NCBI GenBank assembly: GCA_964609655.1
Contig: CAZSUA010000112.1
Location: 1-15,477, forward strand
Direction of reading: 5' to 3'
Source: JBBRRP01 sp964609655
GTDB taxonomy: Bacteria > Myxococcota_A > Polyangia > Polyangiales > Polyangiaceae
Length of the DNA: 15,477 nucleotides
Position 1 is the first letter of the stretch; every line of letters begins with the position of its first letter. Positions 12,571-15,477 of the stretch are shown here, piece by piece. Made by a program: the position numbers and the translations under genes. Under the pieces are notes generated by a model. It worked only from the letters and a program-made list of their open reading frames with translations. It searched no databases and was not told the DNA's origin.

Positions 12571-14286
12571 GTGTTAGGCCTGCGCAATTATCTGGCTCTC
12601 AGCGACCCAGCACGCTCACTCTTCAGCGCGGACGAACGCGAATTCTTGGCGCGCCACCGTTCGAGTCCCGAGAGCGCCACCTCGCGTGTCGTCGCTTATA
12701 GCGTGTACGAGAATCGCTTTGGGAGAGCCGGCGGGATCTTCCCGGTGGCCCTCAACGCTACGGGAGAACTGAATCATCACACTGAGGTGCTGGTGCTCTC
12801 GCCCTATCATCGGAGCCTGCGCGGTGCGCCCGCTCTGCCCGTAGCCCGGCGCTTTGACGTGCCCTTCGGTAGGAACATTCACCCGGTTGAGCTCCTGGAG
12901 CACGTCGAGGCCAACGGCGTTACCTGGTACTTGCTTTCAGCCAGCGGCTTCTTCGACGCGCGCGGGGGCAGCGACGGCACTAACCCCTACGCTCACGACG
13001 TTACCAACAAGCTGCTCATTGATAGCCTCTTTTTCTGTCAAGCATTACCGCGGGCGCTCGCGGCGCTCGGGCGCGATCAGAATGTCATCGTGCATGCTCA
13101 AGACTGGGAGGTCGCTTCTGCCGCGCTCACGGTGCGCGAAGCACTGCTCGGGCGCATTCTCAAGAGCGCTTCGGTGGTGCTCACTCTCCACAATTCGTAC
13201 GACCAGGGCTTTACGGGCGAGCTTTCGCTGATCACGCAACGCGAGTTCCAAGGCCAGGAACCGCCCGAAACGGTGCTTGGCACCATGTTGCCGCTCCTCA
13301 CCGGAGCGTTGTCGACAGTGAGCCGGGAGTTTGCGCACGACCTGACGCACGATCCGTTGCAAACAGCTGTTTTTGCACCCCACCTCCAGAAGGAGCTGCG
13401 TCAGCTTCCAGTCGTCGGCGTGAGCAATGGGTTCTTCGGCCGCGACACTGAGCCCTTCAGCGCGCTCGCCAAACGCGCAGCAGAGCGCCACCTACCCGGC
13501 AAGATCATCGAAGAAAAGTCCCTCAAACGGCAGAAACTCCTGGCGTGGCTGGAGGGCTTCAACGATCCTCGGCAGCTCGGCAAGCTCACTTCAGGTAAAG
13601 ACTCACGCCTCCAGGATCTGGATCGTCGCGTACCGATTTTTTGCATGTTTGGCCGACTGGATCCGGGTCAGAAGGGCTTCGATCTCCTGCTTCGTGCCAT
13701 CGAAGCCTGGCCCAAGGGCTCTGCCAAATTCATATTAACGCCCAGCACCAGCGGTGCGCCGGAGAGCTACGTTGATGATTTTGTCGAGGTCGCAGAACAT
13801 CGCTCCGGGGATTTGGTGGTTTTTCCGTTTCGAATGAGCGAGGGGTACGCAGAGATCTTGGCTGGCTCGAGCTTCGCGCTCTTCCCGTCCTTGTTTGAGC
13901 CCTTTGGCGGCGCTAGCGAAGCTTACTTCGCTGGTACGCCGGTCATTGCGCGAGCGACGGGCGGACTCACCGCCCAAGTCGCCGATTTGGATGACGCACC
14001 CCAACTGGCAACAGGCATCCTGTTTCGTGAGGGTCTGAGCCACGCACCGGAGATTGAGCTCAAGCAAGTGCACATCACTAAGTTTCCACGAGGCCGCCAA
14101 ACCGTGCCGCTCTACCTAAAGATGGTGCAGGCGCTTTCAGAGGCACTTGAGCGAGGCACTCGGGCGTTCCAAGACGAAGCGGTTTATGGCCCTATGTTGG
14201 CTCGGCTGGGCAGCAAAGCCCGTAGCTTTTCCTGGGAAGATACCGTCCGCGGCTATAATGCGCTGTACGATCTGTCCGTAATCTAA
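12571..14286 (+). CDS. Atypical glycogen/starch-synthase-like glycosyltransferase (GT-B fold)
   Basis: 571 residues; GTG start at 12571, since no other in-frame ATG, GTG or TTG lies between it and the preceding gene. The N-terminal Rossmann half holds VYENRFGRAGGIFPVA (45-60), which matches the KTGGLGDV nucleotide-sugar loop of GlgA but with Arg for Lys and no Asp, then HAQDWEVA (175-182) and LTLHNSYDQGF (His207). The C-terminal half holds STVSREFAHDL, VGVSNGFF, FGRLDPGQKGFDLL (from 360) and FPSLFEPFGGASEA with Glu443 and Glu450, followed by GTPVIARATGGL, the donor-binding part of GT5/GT4 enzymes. It should transfer sugar from a nucleotide sugar. The changed loop makes canonical ADP-glucose glycogen synthesis uncertain. 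It is cytoplasmic, with no signal peptide. The cytochrome gene ends 71 bp upstream; the channel gene begins 7 bp downstream and is probably co-transcribed. Confidence 0.8.
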   Translation: MLGLRNYLALSDPARSLFSADEREFLARHRSSPESATSRVVAYSVYENRFGRAGGIFPVALNATGELNHHTEVLVLSPYHRSLRGAPALPVARRFDVPFGRNIHPVELLEHVEANGVTWYLLSASGFFDARGGSDGTNPYAHDVTNKLLIDSLFFCQALPRALAALGRDQNVIVHAQDWEVASAALTVREALLGRILKSASVVLTLHNSYDQGFTGELSLITQREFQGQEPPETVLGTMLPLLTGALSTVSREFAHDLTHDPLQTAVFAPHLQKELRQLPVVGVSNGFFGRDTEPFSALAKRAAERHLPGKIIEEKSLKRQKLLAWLEGFNDPRQLGKLTSGKDSRLQDLDRRVPIFCMFGRLDPGQKGFDLLLRAIEAWPKGSAKFILTPSTSGAPESYVDDFVEVAEHRSGDLVVFPFRMSEGYAEILAGSSFALFPSLFEPFGGASEAYFAGTPVIARATGGLTAQVADLDDAPQLATGILFREGLSHAPEIELKQVHITKFPRGRQTVPLYLKMVQALSEALERGTRAFQDEAVYGPMLARLGSKARSFSWEDTVRGYNALYDLSVI

Positions 14287-14293
14287 CCACCTG

Positions 14294-15477
14294 ATGGCAC
14301 CCGCCCGCCGCACCGTCCTCCCTGCTCACGTGCGTCCGTCGCGTGGTGCTTCGCGGCGTTTCTTGTGGCGCGCGTTAGTGCTCACTCTCGTTTTTAGTGC
14401 TGGCCTCGCAAGCTTCATGGGTGGGGCGACCGTGAGCGATCGCCCCCACGCCAGCGACAACGGCCTTGTCACCCAAGTGTACTACACGATAGGTCTGTTT
14501 GTGCTCGGCGGCATGGATTTGGGCGTGCCCAATGGTGGCCCTGCGTGGGCGCAAGCCTTGCTCTGGTTTTGCTATTTCGCGGCACCCGCGATCACAGCTG
14601 GCGCCGTTGTCGAAGGAGCGATGCGTCTTGTAGATCCGAACGCTTGGTCGCTGCGCAAGCTGGAAGGCCACATCGTGATTGCTGGAACGGGCGAGCTTTC
14701 AACGGTCTATTTGAAGCGTCTGCGTGCGGAGGGCGTGCAGCTGCCCGTCGTAGTAGTAGAGCTCAAGGCGGATCATCCGAACCTCGATCTTTTTGTGGAT
14801 GCTTTCGGCGCGCGGGTGATCGTGGGCAATATTTCCAGCGAGGCGTTGCTCTCGACGCTGAAGCTTGATCTGGCTGAGCGCATCTTATTGTTAACTGGTG
14901 ATGATTTCACCAACCTGAACGCCGCTTCTACGATCATCCACAAGTACCCCCAGCTAGGGAGTAAGGTCCTGTTGCACGTCAGCGATCTTGCCTTCATGCG
15001 CGCCGTAGCCCGGACACGGGTGGGCCGCGAGTGCGTAGTCTTCAATACCCACCAATTGGCGGCAGCCCACCTGGTACGCACCGACATCCTCAAGCATTTC
15101 CAGCGTACCGAGCATTATGACACCGTCGTTTTGGCTGGATTCGGACGCTTCGGGCAAACCGTGCTCGATGAGCTTCAGAAGACGATGTCGGGCGAGTTTG
15201 ATCGCGTGATCATCGTGGACCTCACCGCCAAGCGCCACGTGATGACCTTCGAATCAGAAGTTGGATTCGCTTCAGGCTTCACCCACGTGGTGGTCAACGG
15301 TGACTTGCGCGACCCGGAAGTTTGGCAGGAGCTGCTCAGCTCCGCTGGGACGACGCCCCTGATTCTGCTGAGCTCCAGCGACGATGGCGCCAATCTGCAC
15401 ACAGCGCTTTGGGTCACCGCCAAGCTACCCATGGCCCACGTGATAGCTCGGAGTTTCGCGCATTCGGCCTTTGCCGA
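14294..15477 (+). CDS. Two-TM ion-channel-like protein with two RCK (TrkA-N) domains, truncated by window edge
   Basis: 394 complete residues are visible and the frame is open at the edge. The start is ATG 14294, 7 bases after the glycosyltransferase stop. TM1 spans about residues 23-46 and TM2 about 84-107; between them GLVTQVYYTIGLFVLGGMDLG (57-77) is placed like a pore helix and filter. Potassium channels read TVGYGD at this place; here the segment is VLGGMDLG, so potassium selectivity is doubtful. The first RCK domain begins HIVIAGTGELS (126-136), a slightly changed dinucleotide-binding loop; the second begins VVLAGFGRFGQ with GFGRFG at 282-287. RCK domains gate ligand- or calcium-controlled channels from the cytoplasm, and two tandem copies resemble the BK layout. 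It could instead be a transporter-like regulator with no conducting pore. Linkage to the glycosyltransferase gene is by position only. Confidence 0.8.
   Translation, partial: MAPARRTVLPAHVRPSRGASRRFLWRALVLTLVFSAGLASFMGGATVSDRPHASDNGLVTQVYYTIGLFVLGGMDLGVPNGGPAWAQALLWFCYFAAPAITAGAVVEGAMRLVDPNAWSLRKLEGHIVIAGTGELSTVYLKRLRAEGVQLPVVVVELKADHPNLDLFVDAFGARVIVGNISSEALLSTLKLDLAERILLLTGDDFTNLNAASTIIHKYPQLGSKVLLHVSDLAFMRAVARTRVGRECVVFNTHQLAAAHLVRTDILKHFQRTEHYDTVVLAGFGRFGQTVLDELQKTMSGEFDRVIIVDLTAKRHVMTFESEVGFASGFTHVVVNGDLRDPEVWQELLSSAGTTPLILLSSSDDGANLHTALWVTAKLPMAHVIARSFAHSAFA

Noticed and set aside
12659..12669. GTTCGAGTCCC resembling a tRNA T-loop
   Set aside because: It lies inside the glycosyltransferase coding sequence, and no acceptor or anticodon stems fit around it.
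13045..13491. 148-codon minus-strand open frame inside the glycosyltransferase gene
   Set aside because: It is antisense to a conserved GT-B region and has no recognisable features.

Overview
The window reads as a piece of a large, moderately GC-rich genome of the Myxococcota (myxobacteria and relatives). The taxonomic hints are an OmpA barrel and a giant surface protein that both carry thrombospondin type 3 (TSP3) repeats, a membrane-anchored kinase-fold protein with a proline-rich N-terminus, an H1-like Lys/Ala/Pro tail, and a diheme cytochrome beside a PQQ-type sugar dehydrogenase. This placement is an inference from protein architecture; no rRNA or other marker gene is present. Ten protein genes account for nearly all of the window. 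I found no tRNA, rRNA, CRISPR array or insertion sequence.

Left part (1-4748): two minus-strand genes whose stop and start codons overlap (TAATG). The first, 4555-2831, encodes an outer-membrane protein with a probable N-terminal barrel, four 34-residue TSP3 repeats and a C-terminal OmpA peptidoglycan-binding domain. The second, 2831 to beyond the left edge, encodes an exported surface protein with a glycine-rich middle, an Ig-like domain and a calcium-binding TSP3 array built from roughly 135-residue units. Together they look like an anchor and adhesin pair.

Middle (4749-9770): a tail-anchored pseudokinase on the plus strand; an SRAP (YedK/HMCES) abasic-site protein and a phage-like HNH-family DNA-binding protein with a histone H1-like tail, both on the minus strand; a 327-bp gene-free divergent region rich in short repeats and palindromes; and the ABC-F ATPase Uup on the plus strand, which probably starts at GTG 7852.

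Right part (9771-15477): a PQQ-dependent sugar dehydrogenase with a C-terminal membrane anchor (minus) lies head to head with a diheme cytochrome c lipoprotein (plus). Only 32 bp separate their start codons, and a perfect 12-bp palindrome sits in that gap. The pair probably forms a dehydrogenase/electron-acceptor module in the periplasm. Downstream on the plus strand follow an atypical glycogen-synthase-like glycosyltransferase, whose ribosome binding site lies in a potential hairpin, and 7 bp later a two-TM ion-channel-like protein with two RCK domains and no canonical potassium filter, which runs off the right edge.

The most interesting items are the TSP3 anchor/adhesin operon, the HNH-like/H1-tail fusion, the membrane pseudokinase, the divergent dehydrogenase/cytochrome module and the channel with the unusual pore.
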